A stretch of DNA of 64,000 nucleotides from Cerrena zonata (lineage: Eukaryota; Basidiomycota; Agaricomycetes; Polyporales; Cerrenaceae). Below the pieces are notes generated by a model. That model was not told where the DNA came from. It was given only the letters and a program-made list of their open reading frames with translations, and ran no database searches. Below are positions 1-10,357 of the stretch, piece by piece. Each line of letters starts with the position of its first letter. The stretch's first letter is position 1. Where the stretch lies: contig JASBNA010000089.1 in NCBI GenBank assembly GCA_038087015.1, forward strand, positions 1 through 64,000, written 5' to 3'. The translations under genes and the position numbers were made by a program.

Positions 1-2698
1 CACGGACTTCATGCACTGGCTTAACACTATTTGTAATCAAAGGGACCAATCTAGTTGGTATTTCTTTAATCTTAAAAGTCATTGCGGTGTATTTATACTC
101 CGGTTCGGTAGGAGGCTCGAGTTTCTTCTCTGCTGCCTTTCTGGGAACTGGGCCCCTTCTTTTCTTACGGCCTCCTCTTCTTGGAGGAGGGGCTTTTCTT
201 TTAGGTTTTACAGCCAGATCCAAATCAGGGTTACCGACTTCTTCCACTGGTTCTTCTTTTACCTCTTCTTTAGCCTCTTCTTTTAACTCTTCTTTTGCGT
301 CTTCTGTTTCTTCGTTTTTTGTCTCTTCTATAGGAATTTCGTCGGCTTTGTCGTTAATAGCTTCTTTTGTCTTCAATTCACTATTTTCATTGGTGTCATT
401 ATTTTCCAGTTTATTCTCGGAAGTCTTTTCGGTGTTTTCATCACCATTTTCAGGGTTGTTCAGACTTTCGGGGTTTTTCTGCTCCTCTTCTTTCTTTTTC
501 TCTTCTTCTTCGAGTCTTTTCGCTGCTTCTTCTTCTTCAATCTTCTTCCGCTTCTCTGCTTCCTCCGCTTCATGACGTTCTCTGATAGCTCTTTCATATT
601 CACCCAATTTCTTTTCGTAGTCTTCTACTTCATCGCTATTATGAATCCAAAGAAAACTCATCAAAATATCCTTGGTATCCGAAACGTCTTCATTATCAGT
701 ACGAACTGTGGTTGCACCATGGTCATTTGTAGTGTCAACAACTTCGCAAATTGAATACTGAGGTAATAAGTATCTGATATTAGGGTTTTCCACAAATTCG
801 AAAAGTAATGTAGCATCATATAAGTACTTTTCTTGAAATGCTGTAAGCTTCTGTTCTTTTGGGATTTTGGATTTCGGTTGCTTAGGTGTTTTAGGCTCTT
901 TAGGCTTTTTAGGGTCTTTGATTTTCTTTTCCTTAGGGATTTTTGGAGTTTTCGGTTCTTTAGGTTTCTTTTCTTTTGGAAGTTTAGGTTCCTTTGTCTT
1001 CTTTTCCTTGGGAGGCTTTTTCTCTTTAGGAGGCTTTGGGGTCTTAGGAACTTTGTTTTGTTTCGTCTTCTTTTGCTTGGGTAATATACCATTTGGAAAT
1101 AAATTTGCATGTTCAGGTTGAGGTCCCATAGCTCTCGCTCTTTCGATGTATCCTTTGAATAACACTATTTGCTCTTGAGATGCTTTTCCTGAGGCAACAG
1201 TCTTCATTAAGTCATTCAAAGATTCTTCTCTTCTAGCAATAGCGTTCAAGTTCGATATCATGATTGTGTTTTCAACTGAACGCATGTCTGACGATGGTGC
1301 ACGCTGTTGAGGGCGTTGAGCTGGAGTGCTTATCGGTCTGGTACTATCACTCGAAGACAGCGAAGTAGCTACTGTGTGTGTTTCAGATGGCCTCAGTGCT
1401 ACTAAGGGCTGCGGTGGGGCTCCGGTTTTAATTATATTGTTGGAATTCGATTTTTCATCATTTGTTGACCCTTTCGGCTCAGATTTAGTCTGATCAGTAG
1501 TCGTTGCATCTGAGGCCAAGGTCTCTTTCCCTGTAGAAGACAGTGAGGAGCTTTCACCTTTCCCACTAACTTCGTTTCCTGAATCAATGTTTGTAGGTTT
1601 GGGGTCCTTCTGTTCATCTGGGTCTGATCCTGTTGAAGTCGGTTGTTTTCCTTCAATATCTTTGGGAACGTCACCGTCTTTGTCTCTTGAATCTCCCATC
1701 TTTTTATTGTCCTGTAAGCCCTGTTCAGACGATACAGCTTTATCGGAGTCTGCAGTTGGAATTGTAACCGTCTTCCCGATTTCATCCGGTTCACTGTTAT
1801 AAGTTTCGATTTTTGGTTCAGAAACTTCTTCAGGTTGATTGGGATTCGATTCCACTATTTTATTTTCTTGATTTATTACTCTCGTACTTTCTTTCTGTTC
1901 CTCAGCAGGCCCGAGACTGTCAATATTCCTTTCCACATTTTTATCTTCGCTTTCAGTATCATTAACTTGTGCTTTCGGTCCGCCAGGTAAAGTATTGTCG
2001 GGTGCCTTTTCCGAAGAGGAATCTCTCAAATTATTTGAGTCTGGTTTACCAATATTTGCTTTGTCGGTGTCCGGTCTCTGAGGGTCACTTTTCAGGACTT
2101 CAGAATTATTCAATTCTTCCACTTTTTTTTCATCTGGTAAGTTGGTATCCTCCTTTTTCCTAATCGGCTTATCTGGACGGTCATCTTTGACTATAAACAA
2201 TCTTATTTGAAAAAAATGAGGACCTAAACTGAAAGAACCATCGCATAGTTTAACCATTACATCTCTTGCACTGACTTCACTCCCTAAAACTGGCACTCTT
2301 TCATTTTGATCTTTAGTAGGTTGATGTGCTCTACCACGACCCACATTTGATGCAGTATGATGCCCTCTTGGGTCTTCTTTTTCTCTCTCTTTCTCTTGTT
2401 CAGCTAACTTCTTAGCATATGAACTTTGTTTCACCCAAAATAGCTTAAACATCGGAGGATTATGAAGATAGTTATATCGCGATCTTAGTAGTGAATTATA
2501 TAAAACAGCGCTATCTTTAATAGTCAAGGGATTGTTGAAAGCATCTTCATAATGACCATCTGGAGGGGCATTGTACGATAACGGCAAACCATTTAACGTT
2601 TCAAAAGGACGAACAATTGTTCGAGAAAGCTGTTCTTGTTCTCGTTCAATTTCCTCTCTTTTCGCCGATGCAATACGACGTCTCATACGAGGCGGCAT
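1..2698 (-). CDS. SWC3: Swc3-like subunit of the SWR1 chromatin-remodelling complex (3' end beyond window)
   Basis: The frame opens at the ATG at 2698 and runs off the window without a stop (at least 899 codons), so the C-terminus is missing. Conserved blocks match S. cerevisiae Swc3 in order: RPFETLNGLPLSYN near residues 25-40, then MFKLFWVK, then a CDGSFSLGPHFFQIRLFIVKDD block near 145-170, LTAFQEKYLYDATLLFEFVE near 615, and an AMTFKIKEIPTRLVPLITNSV-type block near the cut end. Swc3 belongs to SWR1, which deposits histone H2A.Z in the nucleus. Between the blocks lie a long acidic Ser/Asp-rich stretch and a Lys-Pro-rich tract of PKEKK repeats (about nt 880-1090), so the protein is longer than the 625-residue yeast one. 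Identity is recognised from the family blocks; function is inferred from it. Confidence 0.85.
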   Translation of the reverse strand, partial: MPPRMRRRIASAKREEIEREQEQLSRTIVRPFETLNGLPLSYNAPPDGHYEDAFNNPLTIKDSAVLYNSLLRSRYNYLHNPPMFKLFWVKQSSYAKKLAEQEKEREKEDPRGHHTASNVGRGRAHQPTKDQNERVPVLGSEVSARDVMVKLCDGSFSLGPHFFQIRLFIVKDDRPDKPIRKKEDTNLPDEKKVEELNNSEVLKSDPQRPDTDKANIGKPDSNNLRDSSSEKAPDNTLPGGPKAQVNDTESEDKNVERNIDSLGPAEEQKESTRVINQENKIVESNPNQPEEVSEPKIETYNSEPDEIGKTVTIPTADSDKAVSSEQGLQDNKKMGDSRDKDGDVPKDIEGKQPTSTGSDPDEQKDPKPTNIDSGNEVSGKGESSSLSSTGKETLASDATTTDQTKSEPKGSTNDEKSNSNNIIKTGAPPQPLVALRPSETHTVATSLSSSDSTRPISTPAQRPQQRAPSSDMRSVENTIMISNLNAIARREESLNDLMKTVASGKASQEQIVLFKGYIERARAMGPQPEHANLFPNGILPKQKKTKQNKVPKTPKPPKEKKPPKEKKTKEPKLPKEKKPKEPKTPKIPKEKKIKDPKKPKEPKTPKQPKSKIPKEQKLTAFQEKYLYDATLLFEFVENPNIRYLLPQYSICEVVDTTNDHGATTVRTDNEDVSDTKDILMSFLWIHNSDEVEDYEKKLGEYERAIRERHEAEEAEKRKKIEEEEAAKRLEEEEKKKEEEQKNPESLNNPENGDENTEKTSENKLENNDTNENSELKTKEAINDKADEIPIEETKNEETEDAKEELKEEAKEEVKEEPVEEVGNPDLDLAVKPKRKAPPPRRGGRKKRRGPVPRKAAEKKLEPPTEPEYKYTAMTFKIKEIPTRLVPLITNSVKPVHEVR

Positions 2699-2997
2699 GG
2701 TTGTTGATCAATATCTCTATTCTTAAATATATGATTTTTTAAAATAAGTTTTAATTATCTTTTCATCAATGATTTCTGAAAAGTATTTCTTCAGAACGGT
2801 ATTTATTTTTTTTTTTTCCTCTAATACATTCGGTTGTACTGCATATATATATTATCAAATAAAGAGTTTGCAACCTACAAAGAGAATAGATGGATTCTCT
2901 TATTCCATACATCTTTGGTGTTTCGCTTTCGAAAGGTAAATCTAGCTAGGTTCATGGTAACTACTTAAGAATAAATGAGTAAATGCAATAGAAAAAA
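2699..2997. other. Intergenic, SWC3 promoter side
   Basis: This AT-rich spacer separates the SWC3 start from the KIC1 stop. It holds poly-T and TATATATAT stretches (near 2810 and 2845) that could serve the SWC3 promoter. No gene is seen. Confidence 0.5.
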
Positions 2998-5553
2998 TTA
3001 TAAACCATCTTCCAACGCGTCCAAGCCTTGGTTGAATAATTTAATCATAGAATCCAATTCACTGATCAACTTGTCTTTAGGTACAGTGTCCATGAAAAAT
3101 TCTGGGTTTATAGCTGGGATTAGTGGGAATTTCGTCTTGGAGGCAACTGTAGCTGAGGATGGAGAAGTTCCACCTAGAGAAGTTGTTCTTGGAAGGAAAA
3201 GATTTGATCCTGTTGTATTGGTGGTTATAGGAGCCGTGTTTGGACCGGAATTTGAAGCTGACTTCTTCTGCCCTTGGATTTGTTGTGTTTGTATATTAGT
3301 GGTGAAGTGTCTTTGTCCAGTTGAAGATGTAGACTCGGTACGTTCCCTGTTTTGATGGGCATGTTCTTCAGCTGGATTTTCTCTTTCGGCAACGGGAGTC
3401 ATGGTCATAGGGAAGTTTGTTAATTGAGAAATGCTTACACCAAACTGGTTTACTGCACTGTCTGTATTTTCATTGTTGACGTCCTGTTCGTATTCGTTAT
3501 TTGTAAGGGCGGACAAACTATTGAACGTCGTAGAAGGAGTAGGCATTTGAATGTGTAAACTTGGTTTGCCCTTTCTAGGCTTTGGGTGGTTCGTTGGTGC
3601 TGCTGTTGAGGAAGTAGATGGGGCGTTTGTTGTAGATCCTGAACTTGGGGCATCGTTACTTGATTTGGAGCTATATGCTGTTTGGTTTGATGATTCTGGA
3701 AGCTTCATGTTAATGGGCTTGTAATAAGGGGTTGTTATTTGAATGTAAAGCCCGCATAGATTTTCGAGGGAGACCCTGTATTAGCTCCACTGGCTTCATG
3801 AAGTAAAGCTGATGAAGGTGGAGGAGCAGGAGAAGGAGTTTTTGAATGGATGTGATTACTAGTATAAGGTGGCGTATGGGGCATAGCTTGTTGCTGCTGT
3901 TGAGGATCAGGAACTAGAGGAGAGTCTTGGGAATGTAAAGATTCTTGATTACTCAAATTTGAAATGGAGCTACTAGCAGTATTTGAAATTGTTAATTTCC
4001 TAGGACGATTCATGGTGGAATTGGCGGAAGATCTAGACTCCAAAGCTGCTGAAGCTGATTGGGAGTGGTGTAAAGCTGGAGGTCGACTCAACTGATGATT
4101 AGAAGGATTAGACGTGGCGCTATTTGCTTGATTTAAGTTTTTAGTAGCAAAGTTAGCTAAATTATCCATATCAGGGATTTCGATTGTAGGGGATTCAACG
4201 CGGTTATCATTCAAGTTTGCAAAGCTAGTAGGTAATTCGAAATCATTACTGCTTAATTGTACTAGGGAGAGGATTAATTTCTGGGGAATTTTCTTCGAAT
4301 AAAGATTGTAGTGACTTAGGAATCTCTGAAGAAGCTTTTATTGTCTGGTGATAAGTATTTGTATTTTGGGTATTTTGATTTGGATAAGTTGCATTACTTG
4401 ATTGATCGTTGAATCTATTCAAGTTTATTGTACTATTCTTCGAACTATTATATCTATTTGAGTACCCTTCTTGTCTAAGGGTGTCGGTATTTGGATCTTG
4501 GGGTGATTTAAATCCATCTTCACCATCATAAGAGTCAGTAACTTTATTCATACTTATATCATTATCGATGATATATTCACGACTACTCAAGGAGTCGAAA
4601 TCCCATTTGACTTGAAGATTATTATTATCATTACCAGGACTATCTTGATTTTGTTGTAAATCATCGTTTAAGTTTAGGAAAACTGATTCTCTCGAAGAAT
4701 TTTTATCTCTCCAAAGTAAATATTTTGAGATTACTTCTTTTAAAATTGAGGTCGGATAATTACGGTAAAATTTCATTAATTTACATTTTTGTAAATCATC
4801 AGCTGAAGGTCTTTCAACGGGACTTTCATCCAAACATAATGCTATACATTCTTTCAATGCAGCAGAATATTCACGACCTTCTAAACGAGGAGGAGTCAGT
4901 TTTGAAATCATTTGCATTGCCCACATTGCATCTTTATCACAATATGGAGGGTTACCGGTGGCAATTTCATAAATAGTTATACCAAGAGACCATATATCAG
5001 CTTTTGAATCATATTGATCACCTTCACGAATAACTTCAGGGGCCATCCAATAAGGAGTCCCAGCCATGGTTGTTCTTTTAACTGAGCTACTAGTAACTTT
5101 AGCAGCAACCCCAAAATCACAGAGTTGTACATTACCTTCATTTGTAATTAAAATATTGGCCGACTTCAAATCACGATGAATAACTCCCAATTTGTGAACT
5201 GCTTGTAATGCAGTGAGACATTCTCTTACTATAACCGCAATATAGCGTTCTTCAAAGATACCTGCCTTCAATAAAGTACGAACTGACCCACCAGCACAGT
5301 AATCCATTATGATCCAGAGCTTCGTATCATTAAGAATAGATCCATAATAATGTGTCACGTTGGGGACCGTCTTCAAATCAGTTAAAAATTGAATCTCCTG
5401 TTGAACATCTGCCACCTCATCTTCTTGTGTATCTAGATTAAGAACCTTGATGGCCACTACTTGCTTCGTTTGCTTATGGAATCCTTTATAAACCACCCCA
5501 AACTTCCCTCGTCCAATGACTTCGGTTCGTTTATAATGTGATATCGAACTCAT
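2998..5553 (-). CDS. KIC1: Kic1-like germinal-centre (STE20-type) protein kinase, frame broken twice
   Basis: An N-terminal Ser/Thr kinase domain (about residues 7-260) is complete: glycine loop GRGKFG 14-19, Lys36, HRD 126-128, DFG 146-148, APE 171-173. It is of the GCK/Kic1-Nak1 type, which acts in the RAM/Cbk1 pathway for polarity and cell-wall integrity. The rest is Asn/Ser/Gln-rich and ends near residue 851 with a short helical tail. The frame is interrupted near 4266 (an extra base in a C run on the coding strand) and near 3739 (a missing A). Correcting both gives 852 codons on one continuous low-complexity tail. Kic1 is essential in S. cerevisiae, so sequence error is likelier than a pseudogene. 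The kinase is certain; assignment to KIC1 rather than a sister GCK rests on the catalytic-domain sequence. Confidence 0.8.
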
Positions 5554-6107
5554 TCTGATCTCTTCCTTCTAGTTGGAACACACTCAACTTTACTGAATAA
5601 TAATATAAATAAGTGAGAGTTGCTTAACAACGTGTAGGCTGAATATTTCTGGACACTATCCTGGTATAGAGGGCCTATAAAGAATGCTTCTTAGCTGTTA
5701 CCACGTATTGATATAACCCTAAAACGCCATCTATCTAATCGATTCTTTTCTGAAAAAAATGTAACAACCGTACACCTTACAAAAAGAAAAACACGCTTTT
5801 CTTATTAATCAGTGCTAAGAACTAAAGTATGAAGGAGGCGTGGAAAGAGGTATCGGGAGTACTTTTATATGGTGCTGACCGAGCTTCCCAGATTCAATTA
5901 TACTAATATTAGTTGATTGTTTAACTGGTACTAACTGGTAAATTGATCTAGTAGTTTACTGGTGGTGTATGGATGCAAATCAGGAGTCAAAAGAAAGAGT
6001 CATAAAGGAAAAAAATCAAAATTGAAAAATTGAAAAATTGAAATATTGACATATTGAACTTATAAGCACCCGTAGAAGACCAGAAAGAAGTTAGTGTTGT
6101 TGCTGAA
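5554..6107. other. Divergent KIC1/HIS3 promoter region
   Basis: No gene is seen. It contains a CCGTACAC motif (5768-5775), two GAGTCA (Gcn4 core) sites nearer HIS3, and a GGTGTATGGATG stretch at 5962-5973 that resembles a Rap1/telomere-type motif. Confidence 0.6.
5984..6002. promoter_or_regulatory. Two Gcn4-type sites upstream of HIS3
   Basis: GAGTCA occurs at 5984-5989 and at 5997-6002, about 105-125 bp before the HIS3 ATG. Each matches six of seven bases of the Gcn4 site TGACTCA. HIS3 is a classic Gcn4 target in other yeasts. Binding here is inferred. Confidence 0.55.
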
Positions 6108-6791
6108 ATGCCTAGAGAAGCCACTATCAAGAGAATCACCAACGAAACCAAGATCCAGATTGCCATATCGCTCGATGGTGGGGCAGTTCAATTGGAAGAA
6201 TCACTTTTTGAGGAGAAGAATGCTGCCAAATTGAATGGTGGTGAATCACTGGGACATGCTACGCAATCCACAACATCCCAGCTCATTGAGGTCCACACTG
6301 GGGTGGGGTTCCTCGATCATATGTTGCATGCTTTAGCCAAACATTCCGGCTGGTCCTTAATTATTGAATGTATTGGAGATCTTCACATAGATGATCATCA
6401 CACTGCAGAAGATGTTGCTATTAGTTTGGGTATGGCTTTCCATAAGGCCTTGGGCCAGGTGAGAGGAGTTAAAAGATTTGGTACTGGGTTTGCTCCTTTG
6501 GATGAAGCTTTGAGTAGAGCAGTTGTCGATTTATCAAATAGACCTTATGCGGTTATTGAATTAGGTTTGAAAAGAGAAAAAATCGGAGACTTATCTTGTG
6601 AAATGATTCCTCATGTTTTAGAAAGTTTTGCTCAAGCTGCTGCTATTACTTTACACGTTGATTGTTTAAGAGGATTTAATGACCATCATAGAGCTGAGTC
6701 TGCTTTCAAGGCATTGGCCGTGGCTCTTAAAGAGGCAATCTCGTCAAATGGTACTAACGAAGTTCCAAGTACCAAAGGTGTTTTATTCTAG
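6108..6791 (+). CDS. HIS3: Imidazoleglycerol-phosphate dehydratase
   Basis: This 227-residue protein is full length for His3 and catalyses the sixth step of histidine synthesis (imidazoleglycerol phosphate to imidazoleacetol phosphate) in the cytosol. The metal-binding signatures are intact: GFLDHM at 67-72, DDHHTAED at 95-102 and DHHRAE at 192-197. The typical STKGVLF-like C-terminus is present. The ATG at 6108 gives the expected N-terminus ([17 protein letters not shown]). MRM1 follows on the same strand after 136 bp. Two Gcn4-type sites lie upstream, fitting general amino-acid control. Confidence 0.98.
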   Translation: MPREATIKRITNETKIQIAISLDGGAVQLEESLFEEKNAAKLNGGESLGHATQSTTSQLIEVHTGVGFLDHMLHALAKHSGWSLIIECIGDLHIDDHHTAEDVAISLGMAFHKALGQVRGVKRFGTGFAPLDEALSRAVVDLSNRPYAVIELGLKREKIGDLSCEMIPHVLESFAQAAAITLHVDCLRGFNDHHRAESAFKALAVALKEAISSNGTNEVPSTKGVLF

Positions 6792-6927
6792 CTCTGTATA
6801 TTTATTCATAGTATTTATTGATTAATATATTTATTTGTAAAAATGGTATCGCAGTAAAGAGTAGGAAAAAAAAAAGAACTAAGTTGAAAAAAATTCAAGT
6901 CATCACCAACTTCTCCACGATTACAGA

Positions 6928-8199
6928 ATGGTTAAAAACATAGTGAGTATTAGAAGCTTGTGTCAAAGTACGATCAGAAATGCAACGTTCCGTTCTCAAG
7001 TGAAAATACCGAAAGAGAAGCTAAATAAGTCAAGAACTTTCGATAAAAGTTTCCCGGATCAGGCTAACAAAAAGAAGATTTGGGAAGAAAGAGGAATTAG
7101 TAAAGATGAATTTTTCATGAGAAAGTATGGTAATATAAGTGAAGATCAAAGAAAGAAGCTCAAAGAAAAAGTTGAACGCCAAAGAAGATTGAGAGCTCTT
7201 CGTGTGGAGCATGAATCATCAAAGCTAGATAAGAAACCAAAAAGAGAAGTTTCACCTTTAGTTAATTGGAAACTGATCAAAAATCCAATGAGTGATTACT
7301 TGTACGGTACCCACCCAGTATTAAGTGCATTAATGTCAAATAAAAGAGGCGGGTTCAACCGATTAATTGCATTAGAATCGATCAAGGATAGTAAAGATGA
7401 TAAACATTTAAAGATCAAACAATTATGTAAGAATTTTGGTATTAAAATAACTTATGAACCTTTGAGGCAAAATTTGGATAGAATCAGTGATAGAGGAGTA
7501 CATAATGGAGTTATATTAGAAACAAGAAAACTCTCGCCACCTCTTGTGGAATCATTGTTGAAAGTTGATAAGGAAGGAGAATATCAATTAAAATTTTACG
7601 AGGAATCTTACGGAAATAGTACTACTGAAAGTTTCCAAATTGCAAGAAAGGAAGGACAATTCCCCTTAGCATTATACTTGGACGGAATAACTGATCCTCA
7701 GAATGCAGGTGCCATCATGAGACTGGCTTATTACTTAGGGGTTGATTTTGTTATAGTACCTGAACATGATAGTGCTAGATTAGGACCAGCCGCCAGTAAA
7801 GCCAGTGGAGGAGCTCTTGAATTAATGTCGATATATAAAAATGACAATGCCATCCCCTTCTTGGAAGACGCCAAAACCAATGGATGGGGAGTATTAGTGG
7901 CAGATGCAAAACCCACTGCTGATCAATTAAAGGACTTGAACGAGAACTATTCTAAGCACTTGGTTAACAAGTATGTTGAAACGAGCGATTTGTCAGATCT
8001 TTTAGAGCAAATGCCTATTTTATTGGTGATGGGTAGTGAAGGTGCCGGCGTAAGAACCAATATTAAGCTTCGGGCCGATTTTTTGGTTGGCTTAGAGAAA
8101 AGTCGCCATGTTAACGACGATGATATTGACAGCATAGTCGACTCGTTGAACGTGAGTGTTGCAACTGCATTACTTATTGAGAAGTGTCTTTCTAAATAA
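6928..8199 (+). CDS. MRM1: Mitochondrial 21S rRNA 2'-O-ribose methyltransferase
   Basis: A 423-residue SpoU/TrmH-family protein with a basic, Arg/Lys-rich N-terminus that suits mitochondrial import. A substrate-binding region begins near YGTHPVLSAL (about residue 129), followed by the knotted SPOUT domain: motif 1 TDPQNAGAIMR near 255-265, VIVPEHDSARLGPAASKAS near 274-292, and LVMGSEGAGV near 370. The codon after that Arg (residue 266) is CTG, where the family has Ser (RSA), so it is probably read as Ser. Mrm1/Pet56 methylates a universally conserved G in the large mitochondrial rRNA. In S. cerevisiae MRM1 is also next to HIS3, but divergent from it; here the two are tandem. Confidence 0.93.
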   Translation: MVKNIVSIRSLCQSTIRNATFRSQVKIPKEKLNKSRTFDKSFPDQANKKKIWEERGISKDEFFMRKYGNISEDQRKKLKEKVERQRRLRALRVEHESSKLDKKPKREVSPLVNWKLIKNPMSDYLYGTHPVLSALMSNKRGGFNRLIALESIKDSKDDKHLKIKQLCKNFGIKITYEPLRQNLDRISDRGVHNGVILETRKLSPPLVESLLKVDKEGEYQLKFYEESYGNSTTESFQIARKEGQFPLALYLDGITDPQNAGAIMRLAYYLGVDFVIVPEHDSARLGPAASKASGGALELMSIYKNDNAIPFLEDAKTNGWGVLVADAKPTADQLKDLNENYSKHLVNKYVETSDLSDLLEQMPILLVMGSEGAGVRTNIKLRADFLVGLEKSRHVNDDDIDSIVDSLNVSVATALLIEKCLSK

Positions 8200-8764
8200 A
8201 ATCCTCCTTACTTATGTGTAAATAGCTGTAATTAATAAATTTAACTTAATTGTTGGTTGTATCTTCAACTTTTTGCAATACCTTTTTCATCTAGCAAAAC
8301 CTATCTGTTTCGCGAAGTGAAAGACATAATGTTTCACTTTGATGTTTACATTTCACAACTTTGTATTACTAAACTCCTTTTCATGAACTGGCTGGTTTTA
8401 ATTGGGGGTATAAAAGCATTCAAATCTGCCAGGTTTTTTTGTTGAGTAAATATCCAACTCTCAAGAGATCAGCTCATATTTACTGTTGGCTCCTTGTAAT
8501 ACCTTTTACGCCTGTGTTGGACTTTCACCTTTGCTATTCCCCTTGTAAAGTAGCCTTCCCGTCTCACACTGGATATTCTTCTAGTCTGTTCTTCACTAAG
8601 CGAATCTTATCGTCTGACGATTTTGCAAAACTTCGCATTTTGGTTCCAGGTTTAGTTTTCCAAAAAAAGATAACGAAATCTCTTATCTTTAACAATAAGA
8701 TCACCACTACCTTTAAACCCACTAATTTCTACCGAAAAACTTGGTTGGATTCTTCAATAAGGTC
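8200..8764. other. Intergenic MRM1-LPL1
   Basis: No gene is supported. The one longer open frame (8439-8888) overlaps the LPL1 start out of frame and has no recognisable protein. A perfect 8-bp inverted repeat (8315-8322 with 8332-8339) lies about 115 bp after the MRM1 stop. Confidence 0.5.
8315..8339. repeat. Short perfect hairpin downstream of MRM1
   Basis: AAGTGAAA at 8315-8322 and TTTCACTT at 8332-8339 can pair across a nine-base loop. Its role, if any, is unknown; it could aid 3'-end formation or be chance. Confidence 0.35.
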
Positions 8765-10222
8765 ATGGTCGATTACCATCTTGTTGTGTTGGTTCATGGG
8801 CTCTGGGGAAACCCATCTCATCTTTTGTACATTGAAAAACAACTCAAAAATCATTTTAATGAGCAAGCTCTGCAACAAGAGCAAGTAGTTATTTATAAGA
8901 CAGGCTCACATTCTGGATTTTTAACTTATGATGGAATCGATGTTAATGGGAAGAGAATAGCTGATGAAATTTTGAGAGAAACTGTCAGTTTATCGAATAA
9001 TACTGCTTCAAAAAATCGAGTAACTAAATTTCTGATTATTGGTTATTCTCTTGGTGGGTTGATATCAAGATTTGCTTTGGGTATTTTGTATTTTCAAAAG
9101 TACTTTGATAATATTGAACCCACAAACTTTGTAACTTTCTGTTCTCCTCATGTTGGGGTATTAGCACCTGGAGAAAACGTATCAGTTAAGTTATTCAACA
9201 AGATAGTACCTCATTTCCTAGCCCATTCTGGTTACCAGTTATTTCTTAAAGATTCCAAAATCGTCTCCCCTTCTAGTAAATTACCTAATGTTAATGATTT
9301 ACCTTTATTGGTATGGATGGCTGAAACCAATTCTGTTTTTTTCAAAGCTTTGCAGAAGTTCAAGTATAGATCCTTATATGCTAACATAGTTAATGATAAG
9401 AGAACATGTTGGTTTACCTCTGCTATTGAGGAAGCTGATCCTTTCAATTCAATGTCCAACGAGAACCCATCAGCATATAAATTAGATTACATTAAGAACT
9501 ATGAACCCACAGTAATTGACTTCAGTAAACCAATTTGTTATGAGAAGGCTGCTCCACCCACTTTGGATAAATTCGATCAAGCTTCCAAATTTCAAAAACT
9601 TCTTATCAGAAAATTGAATTGGTTAAAAGTTTTGGGTAATTTGTTATTATTTACACCATTATGGAGTATTTTTTTTATTGGATCTTCCTTATTTCAAAGA
9701 TTCAAACTTAATAGAAGAGTTAATGACTTTTTCAAAGATGGCTCAAATAGTTTGATTTACTTGTATGACTTTATAAATGAAGATTCCAATAATAATAATT
9801 ACTCTTTTGACGATCTTGAAATACCCAAAAACCTGCTTGATATTAATGAAAATAATGATTATTTGGAATCATTAGGTAAAGAAATTAATAATACAATAAA
9901 AGATCAGACCGACACTTTTGTTGAATCAGTTTACGATGCCATGAATAGCGAGTATACCGATAGTTATAGTGTTCATAATAGAGACAAATTAAAAGAAACG
10001 TCATTAAAACCCAATAGTGATGAGTTCAAATTAGAATTAACATCCCAACAAAATTTCATCATTGAAAAATTGAATACTCTTAGTTGGAATAAATTCCCCA
10101 TTTTGATCAGAAATACTAAAGCTGCTCATGCTGCTGCTATAGTAAGATACCAAGATGACAAATTTGAAGAAGGTAAAACTGTGGTAAATCATTTCGTGAA
10201 TGAAGTTTTCCAATTATCTTGA
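8765..10222 (+). CDS. LPL1: Lpl1-like serine lipase (DUF676 family)
   Basis: This is a 485-residue alpha/beta-hydrolase. The N-terminus has LVVLVHGLWGNPSHL (oxyanion HG at 11-12), and the nucleophile elbow GYSLGG lies at 93-98 with Ser96. FCSPHVG follows, with candidate Asp/His residues further on. This pattern is typical of Lpl1/Rog1 lipases; the size fits Lpl1, a phospholipase of lipid droplets, better than the longer Rog1. A hydrophobic segment lies near residue 290-310 (LGNLLLFTPLWSIFFIGSSLF) and could anchor it to membrane or droplet. The first in-frame ATG is at 8765; the open frame extends upstream only through non-ATG codons. Residue 90 is a CTG codon just before the elbow. An AT-rich, Asn-rich insert sits near 345-375. 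Confidence 0.8.
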   Translation: MVDYHLVVLVHGLWGNPSHLLYIEKQLKNHFNEQALQQEQVVIYKTGSHSGFLTYDGIDVNGKRIADEILRETVSLSNNTASKNRVTKFLIIGYSLGGLISRFALGILYFQKYFDNIEPTNFVTFCSPHVGVLAPGENVSVKLFNKIVPHFLAHSGYQLFLKDSKIVSPSSKLPNVNDLPLLVWMAETNSVFFKALQKFKYRSLYANIVNDKRTCWFTSAIEEADPFNSMSNENPSAYKLDYIKNYEPTVIDFSKPICYEKAAPPTLDKFDQASKFQKLLIRKLNWLKVLGNLLLFTPLWSIFFIGSSLFQRFKLNRRVNDFFKDGSNSLIYLYDFINEDSNNNNYSFDDLEIPKNLLDINENNDYLESLGKEINNTIKDQTDTFVESVYDAMNSEYTDSYSVHNRDKLKETSLKPNSDEFKLELTSQQNFIIEKLNTLSWNKFPILIRNTKAAHAAAIVRYQDDKFEEGKTVVNHFVNEVFQLS

Positions 10223-10357
10223 TTTCTATTTACGTTAGTTATCCATTTAAAACAAAAAGAGTTTATAATTAACATATATTATTATATAAGAATAAAATTA
10301 AAATTCAATCTAGAAAAATAACTTTTTTTTTTGTTTTGGTTGTTCGTACACATATTC

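Noticed and set aside
661..1110. 149-codon Lys/Arg-rich ORF and its plus-strand mirrors
   Set aside because: These are other-frame shadows of the Lys-Pro repeat of SWC3.
8439..8888. 149-codon open frame before LPL1
   Set aside because: It overlaps the lipase start in another frame, does not begin with ATG, and has no family features.
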